64,000 bases of DNA from Streptomyces viridochromogenes (GTDB lineage Bacteria; Actinomycetota; Actinomycetes; Streptomycetales; Streptomycetaceae), in assembly GCF_001270495.1 (NCBI RefSeq), contig NZ_LGUR01000207.1:1-64000 (forward strand), in the 5' to 3' direction. Made by a program: the position numbers and the translations under genes. The notes under the pieces are model-generated. The model did no database searches and was not told where the DNA came from. It saw only the letters and a list, made by a program, of their open reading frames with translations. This document shows, one piece after another, positions 35,551 through 44,198 of this stretch (position 1 is its first letter; every line of letters starts with the position of its first letter).

Positions 35551-38438
35551 AGGATCCAGTGACGGAGCACAGCGATGCCCGGGACGACGCAGGAGTGAGG
35601 CCCGGTACCTCACGCCGAAGGTCGGCCTGGGGCCGTTTGACGGCCGTGGCGACTGCCGCGGTCCCGAAGGCGATCCGGCCGAGTGACCACGCCGGATCCG
35701 GCACCCGGGGCCACTACCGGGCCGCGAAGTCCACGGTGCCGTCGGCGGCCATCCATCCACTCGCCCGCTCACGGAAGCCCTGGAGGAGAACGTCCATCGG
35801 GCTGGCCCTCGGCTGCCTGCTCCTGGGCACGGCCGCCGTGCCGGCCTCGCCCGCATCCGAACCGGGCAAGGACAGTGGCGACGACAGCTGGGTGCTGAGC
35901 ACGAACGACACGTCGAAGAACTACTCACCGACGTTCGTCGGCAACGGCTACCTCGCCGCGCGGGTGCCCGCGGCGGGACAGGGATACAGCAGCACGCCCA
36001 TCGTCACCCAGTCCCAGCTCGCCGGCTTCTACTCCGAGGGCACCGAGCAGAACGAGCAACGGGCCGCCCTGCCGACCTGGACCACGCTCCGCTTCGGCCG
36101 CGGCGGAGGCGCACAGCCACCGACGACGATCGACCCTGCCACCGACGGCACCACCAGCAAGTACCGGCAGTCGCTGAACCTGCGCACCGGAGTGCTGACC
36201 ACGTCGTTCGACTGGACCTCACCCGCAGGTGACACCACCAGCTTCGACTACGAGGTCAACGCCAACCGCGCGGACGGCCATCTGGCCACGGTGAGCCTGC
36301 GGGCCGTGCCGCACTGGAGCGGGACAGCCACCGCCGTGGACGAGTTCGACGCCCGCGGACTCCACCACGCCTCCGTAACCAAGTCGCACGTGAGCGGCAG
36401 GACCGGCACCCTGTCCCAAACCGTCGTGACCGACGGGAAACTGGTCACCGCCGGGCTGAACTCCGTCCTGCGCGTCAACGGTAAAACCGTGCCCACCCAG
36501 GCGATCGCCCCGACCAACGACGGCACCGCCGGGCAGAGCGCGGCCTTCCCCGTCCGCGCCGGCCGGCCGATCCAGATCACCAAGTTCGTGGGCATCGCCT
36601 CCAGCGTCGACACCGACCGGAAGCTTGCGTCCGCGACCCCGCAGCAGGCCGCCGCGACCACCGCGGCCCGCGCCGCCAAGGGCGGCTACCAGCGCGCGCT
36701 CGACCGCAACAACAAGGCATGGTCACGCCTGTGGCAGTCGAACATCTCCATCCCCGGTGACACCGCCATGACCGCACAGATCCACGCGTCCATGTTCTAC
36801 CTGCTCGCGAGCATGCGCGCTGGTGTCAACTGGAGCACCAGTCCCGGTGGGCTGTCCGCGGACAGCTACAACGGCCACGTGTTCTGGGACATGGAGACCT
36901 GGATGTACCCGGCGCTGCTGGCCCAGTACCCGGACGTAGCGGCCGCGGCGAACTCCTACCGGCACAGGACGCTGTCCGTGGCGCGGGAGAACGCCGCCAG
37001 GCTGTCCACGCCCAGCCAGCCGATCAAGGGCGCCAAGTTCGCCTGGGAGAGCGCGCTGACCGGCAAGGAGACGGCCCCGGACCCGTGGGGCACGTACGAG
37101 ATCCACATCAACTCCGACATCGCCCTGGCGCAGTGGCAGTACTACCAGGTGACCGGCGACAAGAGATGGCTGCGGGACAAGGCGTGGCCAGTGTTGGAGG
37201 GCATCGCCGACTACTGGGCCACCCGCGCCGTACCCGACTCCTCCGGCGGATACGACATCAATGACGTCATGGGGCCGGACGAGTACTACTACCCGGTCGA
37301 CAACAGCGTGACCACCAACGCCGGCGCACAGGCGTCACTGCGCATCGCGATCCGCGCCGCGCACCTTGTGGGCCGGACCGCCGATCCGGCGTGGAAGAAG
37401 GTCGCCGACGGCCTGAAGATCCCGGTGGACACGGCACTCAACATCCACCCCGAGTTCGACGGCTACAAGGGGCAGACCGTCAAGCAGGCCGACGTCACCC
37501 TGCTGCAATACCCCTGGGCGGTGCCGATGTCGCCCAGCCTGGCCCAGAACGACCTCGACTACTACAAGGGGCGCACCGACCCCAACGGCCCGTCCATGAC
37601 GGACGCGATCGCCGCCATCAACAGCGCGGCCCTCGGATCGCCGGGCTGCCAGGTCTACGACTACCTCCGCTACAGCGCGGATCCGTACCAGGCCGCCCCG
37701 TTCAACCAGTGGTACGAGACCCGCAGGGGCGGAGCGTTCAACTTCACCACCGGCCAGGGCGGCTACCTGCAGGAATTCCTCTACGGGTTCACCGGGCTGC
37801 GCTGGGGAACCGACGCCGTCACCGTCGATCCGTTCCTGCCGACCCAGCTGCCGGGCGTCGATGTCACCGGGGTGAAGTGGCACGGCAGCACCTTCGACAT
37901 CTCCGTCGGACAGCAGACCACGAAGCTGACCCTGCGCTCCGGCCCCCCGCTGGCGGTACGCGACGGAGCCGGCACCCTGCACCGGGTCACCGCCGCCGCG
38001 CCGCTGAGGATCCCGACCCGCCACCCGGCTGCGACACCCAAGCCCTTCAGCTGCACCGGGCTGATCACCCCGGCCGCCGAGACCAGCCGCTGCGTGGACA
38101 TCCAGTGGGGCGACAACAGTGACGGGACGCCGCTCCAGATCTGGGACTGCAACGGCACCGTCGCGCAGGACTGGGTGCGTCCCGGCAACGGCACCGTGAT
38201 GGCCACGGGCAAGTGCATGGACGTGCGCGGCGATTCCAGCGCCGACGGGACACCCGTGCAGATCCATACCTGCGACGGCAGCCCTTCACAGCAGTGGACG
38301 TACGACCAGGACACCGATGAGTTGAAGGCCTTCGGCAAGTGCCTCACCCCCTCCGGCGGCGGCACGAGCAACGGCACCCCACTCGTGATCGAGACCTGTA
38401 ACGGCAGCACCAGCCAGCAGTGGCGCCTGCCGTCCTGA
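35547..38438 (+). CDS. Secreted GH65-family glycoside hydrolase with ricin-type CBM13
   Basis: A 963-residue enzyme. A long N-region precedes a basic pair and hydrophobic core (RRTSIGLALGCLLLGTAAV, about 83-101), consistent with export, possibly by the Tat route. The GH65 barrel has catalytic acid Glu579 in MGPDEYYYP and the hydrolase-like GGAFNFTTGQGGYLQ segment; it closely parallels the cytoplasmic enzyme at 26716 throughout. The C-terminal 125 or so residues are a ricin B-type carbohydrate-binding module with repeated Q-x-W and CxxC-spaced Cys (GKCMDV, GKCLTP). The real start may be downstream of the ATG given the 80-residue N-region. It ends at a terminator. Confidence 0.85.
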   Translation: MKDPVTEHSDARDDAGVRPGTSRRRSAWGRLTAVATAAVPKAIRPSDHAGSGTRGHYRAAKSTVPSAAIHPLARSRKPWRRTSIGLALGCLLLGTAAVPASPASEPGKDSGDDSWVLSTNDTSKNYSPTFVGNGYLAARVPAAGQGYSSTPIVTQSQLAGFYSEGTEQNEQRAALPTWTTLRFGRGGGAQPPTTIDPATDGTTSKYRQSLNLRTGVLTTSFDWTSPAGDTTSFDYEVNANRADGHLATVSLRAVPHWSGTATAVDEFDARGLHHASVTKSHVSGRTGTLSQTVVTDGKLVTAGLNSVLRVNGKTVPTQAIAPTNDGTAGQSAAFPVRAGRPIQITKFVGIASSVDTDRKLASATPQQAAATTAARAAKGGYQRALDRNNKAWSRLWQSNISIPGDTAMTAQIHASMFYLLASMRAGVNWSTSPGGLSADSYNGHVFWDMETWMYPALLAQYPDVAAAANSYRHRTLSVARENAARLSTPSQPIKGAKFAWESALTGKETAPDPWGTYEIHINSDIALAQWQYYQVTGDKRWLRDKAWPVLEGIADYWATRAVPDSSGGYDINDVMGPDEYYYPVDNSVTTNAGAQASLRIAIRAAHLVGRTADPAWKKVADGLKIPVDTALNIHPEFDGYKGQTVKQADVTLLQYPWAVPMSPSLAQNDLDYYKGRTDPNGPSMTDAIAAINSAALGSPGCQVYDYLRYSADPYQAAPFNQWYETRRGGAFNFTTGQGGYLQEFLYGFTGLRWGTDAVTVDPFLPTQLPGVDVTGVKWHGSTFDISVGQQTTKLTLRSGPPLAVRDGAGTLHRVTAAAPLRIPTRHPAATPKPFSCTGLITPAAETSRCVDIQWGDNSDGTPLQIWDCNGTVAQDWVRPGNGTVMATGKCMDVRGDSSADGTPVQIHTCDGSPSQQWTYDQDTDELKAFGKCLTPSGGGTSNGTPLVIETCNGSTSQQWRLPS

Positions 38439-38449
38439 CGCTCCAGCCG

Positions 38450-38487
38450 GGGCTGTGCGGCGCCCCCGACCAGGTGCCGCACAGCCC
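38450..38487 (+). terminator. Hairpin terminator after secreted GH65
   Basis: A 12-bp stem, GGGCTGTGCGGC with GCCGCACAGCCC, and a 14-nt loop, starting 12 nt after the stop codon. It closes the sugar locus. Confidence 0.75.
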
Positions 38488-38587
38488 GGGGGCGCGCTCC
38501 CGGGTGGACCGGGCCGCTGATCGCTGCCCACACCCAGGTCCGCCTCGCCAGGCACCCTGGCGGTCGACCTGCGCCGTCCCTGGAAAA

Positions 38588-38732
38588 AAGGTCGAACGGC
38601 ACCGCGGGCTTCGTCGTGGAGGTGCTCGACGACGTATGCGCGCACGTCGTCGCGGAAGGCCTCGGCATCCCAAGCGGCCCGGCACAACAGATGCTGCATG
38701 CCGTGCGGGCAGGCCTCCCCAGTCATCCGTTC
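38588..38732 (-). pseudogene. IS701-family transposase fragment
   Basis: About 48 codons resemble the N-terminal region of IS701-type transposases: GEACPHGMQHLLCRAAWDAE then RDDVRAYVVEHLHDE. The catalytic core expected after VVEHLGDE is missing and the frame becomes unrelated. It marks past insertion activity at the right edge of the sugar island. Confidence 0.6.
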
Positions 38733-38922
38733 CGTGCCCAGCCCGGACCGTACTTTGGAGGGGGCGTCCTCGATGACCAGCCACTCCCCCGCATCGGCCC
38801 AAGGCAGCCCCGCGCCCCTCAACCACTCCATCCTCAACAGACCGTCACGCACGAGGCCCCGGGGGAGATACGCCGTTCAGGGGCAGCGGGGTGGTAAGAA
38901 TCAGTGCCCCCGGTCAAGAGCT

Positions 38923-38985
38923 GCCCCCGGCGCCTCAGGATTCCCTGTCTCCAGGGAGTCCTGAACTTCATGATCCTCCGGGGGC
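38923..38985. repeat. Nested inverted repeat
   Basis: An inner stem TCAGGATTCCCTG/CAGGGAGTCCTGA (12 of 13 paired, TCTC loop, 38935-38964) sits inside an outer stem GCCCCCGG/CCGGGGGC (38923-38930, 38978-38985). There is no adjacent intact gene to terminate; it may be an end of a lost mobile element. Confidence 0.55.
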
Positions 38986-39216
38986 GACAACCCCTTACCC
39001 GTGCTTAAAACGCTCCTTCAAAGGCAACCCATGGTGGACGGGTGGGACGGCCACACCACCGATCCCACCCCTAAAGCCCAGGTCACAAGGGTTCAGAGCC
39101 GACGTGAGACGTGCGAAGACGACCGTTCGCCACACCGATTCCAAGCAACCGCCTCACACAAGACGCCCTTCAAACCGCGTTTTCGCAGGTAAGAACGTTT
39201 CTCCATGGCTGAGCGC

Positions 39217-39272
39217 TGGTGGGGCGGGTGGGACTCGAACCCACGGCCGACGGATTATGAGTCCGCTGCTCT
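39217..39272 (-). tRNA. tRNA 3' fragment, CAU anticodon (att-like, right copy)
   Basis: Minus strand: anticodon arm GCGGACTCATAATCCGT (loop CTCATAA, anticodon CAU), variable loop, T-arm GTGGGTTCGAGTCCCAC, acceptor 3' strand CCGCCCC, discriminator A and CCA. The expected 5' acceptor strand (GGGGCGG) and most of the D-arm are absent, so the tRNA (Met- or Ile2-like) is not functional. Its last 23 nt recur at 21500-21522. The 3' end points toward the sugar locus, the orientation expected of a tRNA attachment site. Confidence 0.65.
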
Positions 39273-39380
39273 GCTCGACGCCGAAACGCGCTCCTTCCGG
39301 GCTTCCCGGTCGCCGCATACAGCCAGCCGCCCAAGAGGCTGCTGACAGAGCTCCTACAGGATTCAGCACGCGCCAAGCCC

Positions 39381-39438
39381 ACGGGGCACAGTTCCCCAGC
39401 CCCGCTCCTTGCCCCATTCGGTGCGGCCAGACTTTGCC
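39381..39438. repeat. 58-nt duplicated segment, copy A
   Basis: This segment matches 43080-43137 at about 90 percent with two compensating single-base indels, same orientation. Shared core: CCAGCCCC(G/A)CTCCTTGCC and TGCGGCC(A/G)GACTTTGCC. It appears non-coding and brackets the Mo-oxidoreductase to GMC-relic stretch. Confidence 0.6.
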
Positions 39439-39668
39439 ACCACATGATCACCGGCGTGTCGTTCTGGCACTCCGAGCAGGCATGCGACTCCTGACGGGCC
39501 TCCGAGCCGGAGGCCCGGCGGCGGGTGGCCATGGCCCCGTAAGTCGTCGAGGAGCGGGAAGGCTTCTACCGTGGCCGCGAACTCGCCATCCCCCAGCGGT
39601 AGTCGCGGGCGAGCGGGACGCCGCTACTGACCGACGTGATCGATGAGGCGCCCTGGGCCAGCGGTCAC

Positions 39669-39867
39669 TTAGCTGGAGAGAGCGACGGGGGGGTACCGTC
39701 GGTAGACCTGCTCCGCCTGCTGCCCTTTGGGCCCCTGGGTGACCTGGTATTCGACATTGTCCCCCTCCTGCAGCTCCTTGAAGCCTCGTCCTGGACGGCG
39801 GAGAAGTGGACGAACGCGTCCGGGCCGCCGCCGTCCGGTTGGATGAAATCAAACCCAATGATGCCGC
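39669..39867 (-). pseudogene. Cold-shock protein remnant fused to an oxidoreductase tail
   Basis: From the junction near 39868 the frame reads IIGFDFIQPDGGGPDAFVHF, the RNP1/RNP2 region of a CspA-like protein, then SAVQDE. A single-base deletion then shifts the frame; in the next frame the expected Csp tail (FKELQEGDNVEYQV, QAEQVYRRY) continues to a TAA at 39669. The N-terminal KWFN part is missing, replaced by the oxidoreductase sequence. Confidence 0.75.
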
Positions 39868-41158
39868 GGTAACGGTCGTCGAGGCCGTAGACGGTGGTAT
39901 TGAACTGGTCGTGCGACCGTACCGTCGTCAGCAGCAAGTGCCCCGGCGGGACTTCGGGCGCGGTCGGTGGGTTGACGGTGAAGCGCGCCTTGCCGGTCGG
40001 CGTGGGGAAAGTGCGGGAGTCGCGCGGTGCTCGGGGGAGCATGAAGCCGCCGGGCTGCCGGACGCGTTGCTCGAAGGCATGGAATCCGGAAACCACATGC
40101 TCGATGTGGCGGCGGATCACGGCGTAGTCGTCGCGCATGATGCGCCAGCCGAGGTCGTCGCCGAAGAGCGCGTGCCCGAGATCGGCGATGATCGCGACCT
40201 CGCTGCGCAGGCGCGGTGATCCGGGAAGGAGCCGTCCGCGCGATGCGTGCACCATGGCCATCGTGTCAGCGGTCGGCGAGCTTCGTACCCGGGCCGACCA
40301 GGCCGCGCGCGGTCTGCGGGTTGTGGAAGCGGCCGAAACCGGCCTCGGGGAGCGGGTTGGCGGCGATGATGCGGGCGCCGCGCCGCTTGGCCTGTTCGAG
40401 CGCGGTGAGCATACGGGGGTGGCAGGTGCCGGGGTTCTGGCCCACCACGATGATCAAGTCTGCGTGATCGGTGATGTCGGAGAGCGCGATGAGGCCCTTT
40501 CCGACGCCGATGGTCTCGCTCAGGGCAGCCCCGCTCGACTCGTGGCACATGTTCGAGCAGTCCGGCAGATTGTTCGTGCCGAGCCTGCGCGCCAGCAACT
40601 GGTAGAGGAAGGCGGCCTCGTTGCTCGTCCGACCGCTGGTGTAAAAGACGGCACGGCTTGGATCGGCGAGGCCGCGCAGGCGATCGGCGGTGAGCGCGAG
40701 CGCGCCCTCCCACGGGATGGGCGCATAGTGGGTCGCGCCGGGGGCGAGATGCATCGGCTGCGCCAGCCGGCCCTGTGACTCCAGCCAGCGACCGTCCCGC
40801 TCCCGCAGAGCAGCGACGGAGTGCTCGGCGAAGAACGCCGCGTCGACGCGTTTGCGCGTGGCTTCCCAGGCGACGGCCTTAGCGCCGTTCTCGCAGAACT
40901 CCGCGATCTTCCGGTGGTCGGGATCGGGTTCGCCCCATGCGCAGCTCGGACAGTCGAAACCGCCGACTTGGTTCACGGTCAGCAGCGTCTGCAGACTCCG
41001 CTTCGGCCCCATCTCGCCCATGGAATACCGCGCTGATTCGATGATGCCGTGAATTCCGACGCTGGACTTCTTGGGGCCTGACGAGGTCGGATCCGATGAG
41101 GGCGGAGGGACGCCCGCCGACCCGTGTGCATCCGTCGGGTTGATCGGTTGCTCAGCCA
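39868..41158 (-). pseudogene. FdhF/YdeP-type molybdopterin oxidoreductase pseudogene
   Basis: The N-terminal part (40266-41158) runs from MAEQPINP through GGFDCPSCAWGEPD, SGRTSNEAAFLYQLLARRLGT and IVVGQNPGTCHPRML to a stop at 40266. The C-terminal part (39868-40261) resumes with HALFGDDLGWR and ends TVRSHDQFNTTVYGLDDRYRG, then joins the cold-shock remnant. Family members are about 750 residues; some 300 in the middle, including molybdenum-cofactor contacts, are lost. It is not functional. The ATG at 41158 may still be transcribed. Confidence 0.8.
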
Positions 41159-41327
41159 TGACTGCCTCTTTGCCCCACACGGGCCATGGGTCTGCGAGGG
41201 CGTAGTTGACCGCAGCCGCGTACGCGACGTGCGTGAGCCGGGCACTTGTGCGCACCCACCGCAAGGCGAGTGCGCACTCGGTGTCCGGCCTGACTGCGGC
41301 CGGACACCTGTGGCTTCCTTCCCGCTC

Positions 41328-42479
41328 TTATGCCGCGAGCGCGTGACCGGGATGCAGTACGACCTTGGTGTAGCCCTCGATCCGCTGGTCGAACTTCTCG
41401 TACGCGCTCGGCGCCTGGTCCAGCGGCAGTTCGTGGGAGACCACGAAGCTGGGCTTGGCGCGCCCCGCGATGATCAGGTCACGCAGCTGGCGGTTGTACT
41501 GCTTGACGTTGCACTGACCAGTGCCCATCCGCTGGCCCTTCTCGAACATCCTGCCGATGGAGACCAACAGCTGACCGTGCTTGGCGTTCTCGTCGGGTCC
41601 GCCCGGGTCGGACGGCACGTACAGGCCCGGTACGCCCAGCATGCCCGTCGGCCGCACCGTCTCGACGAGTGTGTTGAGGACGACGGCGGGTTCCTCATGG
41701 CTCGCGTCGTGCGCCTGGGCCTGGTAGCCGACGGCGTCGACACCCTTGTCCGTTCCCTCGCCTCCGGTCTGTTCCTTGATCTGCTCGGCCGGGTCGCCCT
41801 TGGTGAAGTCGATCGGAATGGCTCCGATCTCCTCGACCTTGGCGAGCCGCTCAGGCACCCGGTCAACGGAGAACACCTTCGACGCTCCGCGCAGCAGCGC
41901 GGAATACGCAGCCATCAGCCCGACCGGTCCGGCACCGAAGACGGCCACGCTCTCTCCGGGGATCACCTGGGCGAGCTCGCATCCGTGGTAGCCGGTCGGG
42001 AAGATGTCGGCGAGCAGCACGAAATCGGTCTCGAACTCGTTGCCCGACGGCAGCTTCAGACAGTTGAAATCGGCGAAGGGCACCCGCAGGAGCTCTGCCT
42101 GCCCGCCCTTGTACGGGCCCATGGCCACGTAGCCATAGGCTCCGCCGGCGAAGCCCGGATTGACCGTCAAGCAGAAGCCGGTCTTCCCGGCGAGGCAGTT
42201 CTTGCAGAATCCGCAGGCGACGTTGAACGGCATCACGACGCGGTCACCTTTGGACAGCGAAGTCACACCGGCGCCGGCTTCCTCGACGATGCCCATGTTC
42301 TCGTGTCCGAAGACGATGCCCGACTCGGCGGCCGTGCGGCCCTCGTACATGTGCAGGTCCGATCCGCAGATAGCGGTCGATGTGACGCGTACCAGCACGT
42401 CGTTCGGATGTTGGATCTGCGGATCGTCGACGTCCCTGACGGTGACGCTGAAGGGCTTCTCATAGACGACGGCTTTCAC
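41328..42479 (-). CDS. fdhA: Glutathione-independent formaldehyde dehydrogenase (zinc ADH family)
   Basis: A 383-residue medium-chain dehydrogenase. Catalytic zinc ligands are in ICGSDLHMYEG and FGHENMG, the structural-zinc cysteines in ACGFCKNCLAGKTGFC, and the NAD-binding loop is FGAGPVGLMA. The long insert and overall layout match the Pseudomonas putida-type formaldehyde dismutase/dehydrogenase group, which oxidises formaldehyde with tightly bound NAD. GTG at 42479 is chosen over the upstream GTG because GGAGGTGATC, a full anti-SD match, ends six nucleotides before it. It is intact although neighbours on both sides are relics; proximity to a formate-dehydrogenase-like pseudogene suggests a former C1 oxidation pair. 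Confidence 0.85.
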   Translation of the reverse strand: MKAVVYEKPFSVTVRDVDDPQIQHPNDVLVRVTSTAICGSDLHMYEGRTAAESGIVFGHENMGIVEEAGAGVTSLSKGDRVVMPFNVACGFCKNCLAGKTGFCLTVNPGFAGGAYGYVAMGPYKGGQAELLRVPFADFNCLKLPSGNEFETDFVLLADIFPTGYHGCELAQVIPGESVAVFGAGPVGLMAAYSALLRGASKVFSVDRVPERLAKVEEIGAIPIDFTKGDPAEQIKEQTGGEGTDKGVDAVGYQAQAHDASHEEPAVVLNTLVETVRPTGMLGVPGLYVPSDPGGPDENAKHGQLLVSIGRMFEKGQRMGTGQCNVKQYNRQLRDLIIAGRAKPSFVVSHELPLDQAPSAYEKFDQRIEGYTKVVLHPGHALAA

Positions 42480-42806
42480 CTGGATCACCTCCGCGGCGAA
42501 CGCTGGGTGACGACGACCGCCCTACCGAGGCCCTTGCCGGGAGAACACGCAACTGGACGAAACCCCTCGGTCCGTGTCGTAGCCCCAGGCGCTCTTGCTT
42601 CACCACTCGATACTTCCAGGGAACGCCCGTACCGCATGCGCTGCAACCCCCATCGGCAGGAATCCCGGCACAAGCACCGCACTGCACACGGATGATCACT
42701 AAGCGAGACGAGGCGGGGCTCGCTCCTGACGAGGGTTCCCGATCCGCGTGACCGCCGCTGAATGCGCTTCCCCGCTCAACGCTGCCCGCAGCGCGCCCTC
42801 CTCGCG
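42480..42806. other. Gap upstream of formaldehyde dehydrogenase
   Basis: About 327 nt containing the SD of the dehydrogenase and only shadow ORFs. No promoter of consensus quality or RNA gene was identified. Confidence 0.4.
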
Positions 42807-43000
42807 CTGGCCGCCGGGTCGAGTTTCCACCCTGTCGGCAGCTGTGCCATGGGCATCGGCTCCGACCACGCGGTTGCCCCGGACGTGACCGTGGACGGCA
42901 TCGAGGGCCTTCGGGCGGTGGACGCGTCCGTCATATCCACAATCGTCTCAGACAACACGAACATCGCAGCGATCATGATCGCGAGAAGAGGGCCGCCCCC
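42807..43000 (+). pseudogene. GMC oxidoreductase C-terminal relic
   Basis: Sixty codons match the C-terminal signature of GMC flavin oxidoreductases: FHPVGSCAMG, VTVDGIEGLRAVDASVI, and NTNIAAIMIA. The His of HPVG is the family's active-site residue, but the FAD-binding N-terminal 450 or so residues are absent and the upstream frame is unrelated. Confidence 0.75.
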
Positions 43001-43079
43001 ATCCGCGGGGGAGACGGGCACAACGAACGCAGAAGCCGGGTCCTCCCCGTGGCGCGGGGCTCATTTCCCGATGCTTCCG

Positions 43080-43137
43080 ACGGGGCTACAGTCCCCCAGC
43101 CCCACTCCTTGCCCATTCAGTGCGGCCGGACTTTGCC
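43080..43137. repeat. 58-nt duplicated segment, copy B
   Basis: Partner of the segment at 39381-39438, same orientation, 3.7 kb away. It is followed after 70 nt by copy 2 of the 28-nt dispersed repeat. Confidence 0.6.
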
Positions 43138-43207
43138 CCTACAGTCTCACCAGAACTCCTGACTGAGGAAGCTCAGCCGGACCCGACGTTCCGTGTTACT
43201 CGTGTTC

Positions 43208-43235
43208 GTGTCCGCCAAACTCCGTTAGGGCAACG
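43208..43235. repeat. 28-nt dispersed repeat, copy 2
   Basis: Matches 16117-16144 at 26 of 28 positions. On the minus strand it reads VALTEFGGHEHE followed by a stop, as if it were the C-terminus of a lost gene. Confidence 0.6.
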
Positions 43236-43295
43236 CCAGTTTAGCTCGCCCGCAGTGGGTGAGCCATTGAGCAGAGCAACAACGATCAACTGCCG

Positions 43296-43586
43296 ATGAC
43301 CTACGTCGCCTCCGGCAATTGGCCGTGTACCCGGCTCGTACAGGACGCTCCCATCAACGCGCACTACGGCCAAGCCTTCGCACGGAACCTGGCAGAGGCA
43401 ATGGAGGCATCCGAGATCGGCCTCAAAGCCCTGGGGAACAAAGCCGGGGTCTCGCACGCGACCATCAGCCAACTGCTCCGTGGAATGGCCCTGCCCGACC
43501 TGGGGACTCTCGCCCGCTTGGAAGTGGTACTGGGCACGGGTCTGTGGCCCGGACCGGCGGCCCGGAGCGATCGGCATCGCGTCTGA
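43296..43586 (+). CDS. XRE-family helix-turn-helix protein
   Basis: A 96-residue DNA-binding protein with one Cro/CI-type domain in the second half (about 30-80): FARNLAEAMEASEIGLKALG, then GNKAGVSHATISQLLRGM as the helix-turn-helix, then PDLGTLARLEVVLG. No partner toxin is visible next to it. The ATG lacks a clear RBS and the start may be slightly upstream. It follows the repeat-rich relic zone, so it may be the leftover regulator of a mobile element. Confidence 0.68.
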   Translation: MTYVASGNWPCTRLVQDAPINAHYGQAFARNLAEAMEASEIGLKALGNKAGVSHATISQLLRGMALPDLGTLARLEVVLGTGLWPGPAARSDRHRV

Positions 43587-43663
43587 ACCGTGGTGCGCCT
43601 GTGGGCACATGCCCGGTGCCCATCGTCCGCCGAGGGCGGGTGTTACTGCGGGATGGGCGACGC

Positions 43664-44163
43664 TCATCTCGGCGTGTGCCCGCGGACCGTGCCGCGGAAG
43701 GCGATCGGGGTCTGGCCGGTGCGCTGGTGGAAGTACTTGCTGAAGTGGGTGGCGCTGGAGAAGCCGAGGCGGTCGGCAATTCGGGCGGCACTCTGATCGC
43801 TGTGGGCCAGGAGACGCTTGGCTTCGAGGACGACCCGGCGGTCGATGAACTCCTTGGCCCCCAGGCCGGCCGAGGCGAGGGTGGCGCGCGAGAGGGTGCG
43901 GGGCGAGTAGCCGAGCGCGTCGGCGTAGTCCTCGACCCGGCGGGTGCGGGCGAAGTCCTGTTCCACGGCGTCGCGGAAGCGCAGGTAGGTGGCGTCAGGT
44001 TCGGGGGCGGGGCTGCCGATGGGCGCGGTGAGGTGGGCCAGTCGCAGGACGAGTACAGCCAGTAGGTGGCGCAGGGTCGCGGTGTGGATCTCCAGGGGCA
44101 GGTGTCCGAGTGCGTGGAACTCGCCGGCGAGATGGTCGACGGCCTGTTGTAGTGCCTGACCAC
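43664..44163 (-). pseudogene. AraC-family regulator, N-terminally truncated
   Basis: The C-terminal double helix-turn-helix of an AraC/XylS activator is intact: ADALGYSPRTLSRATLAS, then LLAHSDQSAARIADRLGFSS and FSKYFHQRTGQTPIAFR. Only part of the effector domain (HLPLEIHTATLRHLLAVLVL) precedes it; the cupin half expected in a 280-300-residue protein is missing, and homology stops about where the divergent SnoaL gene begins. A residual DNA-binding protein could still be made from a TTG or GTG, but loss of sensing is likely. Confidence 0.65.
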
Positions 44164-44198
44164 CCCTTCCAAGCCTTCGATTCACACGGAGAACCATC

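Noticed and set aside
39217..39290. Complete tRNA gene on the minus strand
   Set aside because: The 5' acceptor strand and D-arm cannot be formed; only the anticodon arm to CCA is present.
42995..43060. Two CCCC-GGGG hairpins resembling type I-E CRISPR repeats
   Set aside because: Their centres are about 48 nt apart rather than about 61, the arms differ in sequence, and there is no third copy or cas gene.
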